A stretch of DNA of 64,000 nt, from NCBI GenBank assembly GCA_036399055.1, contig DASWNX010000030.1, forward strand, positions 186,001-250,000. The letters are read 5' to 3'. Shown piece by piece: positions 63,971 through 64,000 of the stretch. The notes under the pieces are model-generated. The model had not been told where the DNA came from, did not search any database, and saw only the letters and a list, made by a program, of their open reading frames with translations. The DNA is from Jatrophihabitans sp. Lineage in GTDB: Bacteria > Actinomycetota > Actinomycetes > Mycobacteriales > Jatrophihabitantaceae. Positions within the stretch are counted from its first letter, which is position 1; every line of letters begins with the position of its first letter. A program made the position numbers and the translations under genes.

Positions 63971-64000
63971 GCCGCTGGGTCACGGCGTCATCCAGGACAG

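Overview
The window is very GC-rich, gene-dense chromosomal DNA from an actinobacterium. The evidence is mycothiol biosynthesis (mshB), an Lsr2 nucleoid protein, the actinobacterial families DUF4245, DUF6542, DUF6113 and DUF3117, the block (lipid-droplet-type protein)-xseA-xseB next to ispH and DUF6542, and the divergent glgA(glgM)/glgC pair. A mycelial or Frankiales-like actinomycete fits, but the genus cannot be fixed from the sequence. No rRNA, tRNA, CRISPR array, intact insertion sequence or replication origin was seen.

Layout. 1-16.8 kb is core housekeeping: a thioredoxin-domain YyaL-like protein, a short-chain cis-prenyltransferase, PIN-PhoH ATPase, fumarase, class II FBPase, exonuclease VII, IspH, RmuC, YchF and a PH-domain membrane protein. 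16.8-20.3 kb is an accessory and decayed patch: remnants of a divergent XRE/MmyB regulator and MFS transporter, a bile-acid-type symporter, a possible Cys-rich small protein, a predicted pyrimidine-dimer glycosylase fused to an EVE/PUA-like domain, and Lsr2. 20.4-32.5 kb returns to mixed housekeeping: YciI-like protein, deaminase, tricorn-type protease, DEAD-box helicase, TypA, an RHH-like protein with a palindromic operator, a nitrilase and a NUDIX hydrolase.

32.6-45.1 kb holds two complete peptide-type ABC importers side by side. The first is permease-permease-fused double ATPase-binding protein. The second is permease-binding protein-permease-ATPase-ATPase. A terminator-like hairpin separates them, and a very strong hairpin lies inside the second. 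45-58.9 kb holds mycothiol (mshB), a 7Fe ferredoxin, lysine/diaminopimelate genes (dapD and dapE, divergent), two LOG-type phosphoribohydrolases, Tag glycosylase, an enoyl-CoA hydratase, DUF3117, leucyl aminopeptidase and the glycogen/alpha-glucan pair. 59-63.9 kb is a glutamate-type ABC importer with a single permease, followed by an FAD amine oxidase and a convergent LysR regulator.

Two genome-style signals recur. (1) At least 18 genes have a TANNNT hexamer 6-8 nt before the start codon, the arrangement of leaderless promoters. (2) Short tandem duplications (14-50 bp) repeatedly sit on or just beyond stop codons, and 15- or 18-bp in-frame arrays give unrelated proteins low-complexity C-terminal tails. 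One 14-bp triplication has clearly frameshifted a gene. The most interesting single protein is the glycosylase/EVE-like fusion at 18.7-19.6 kb.
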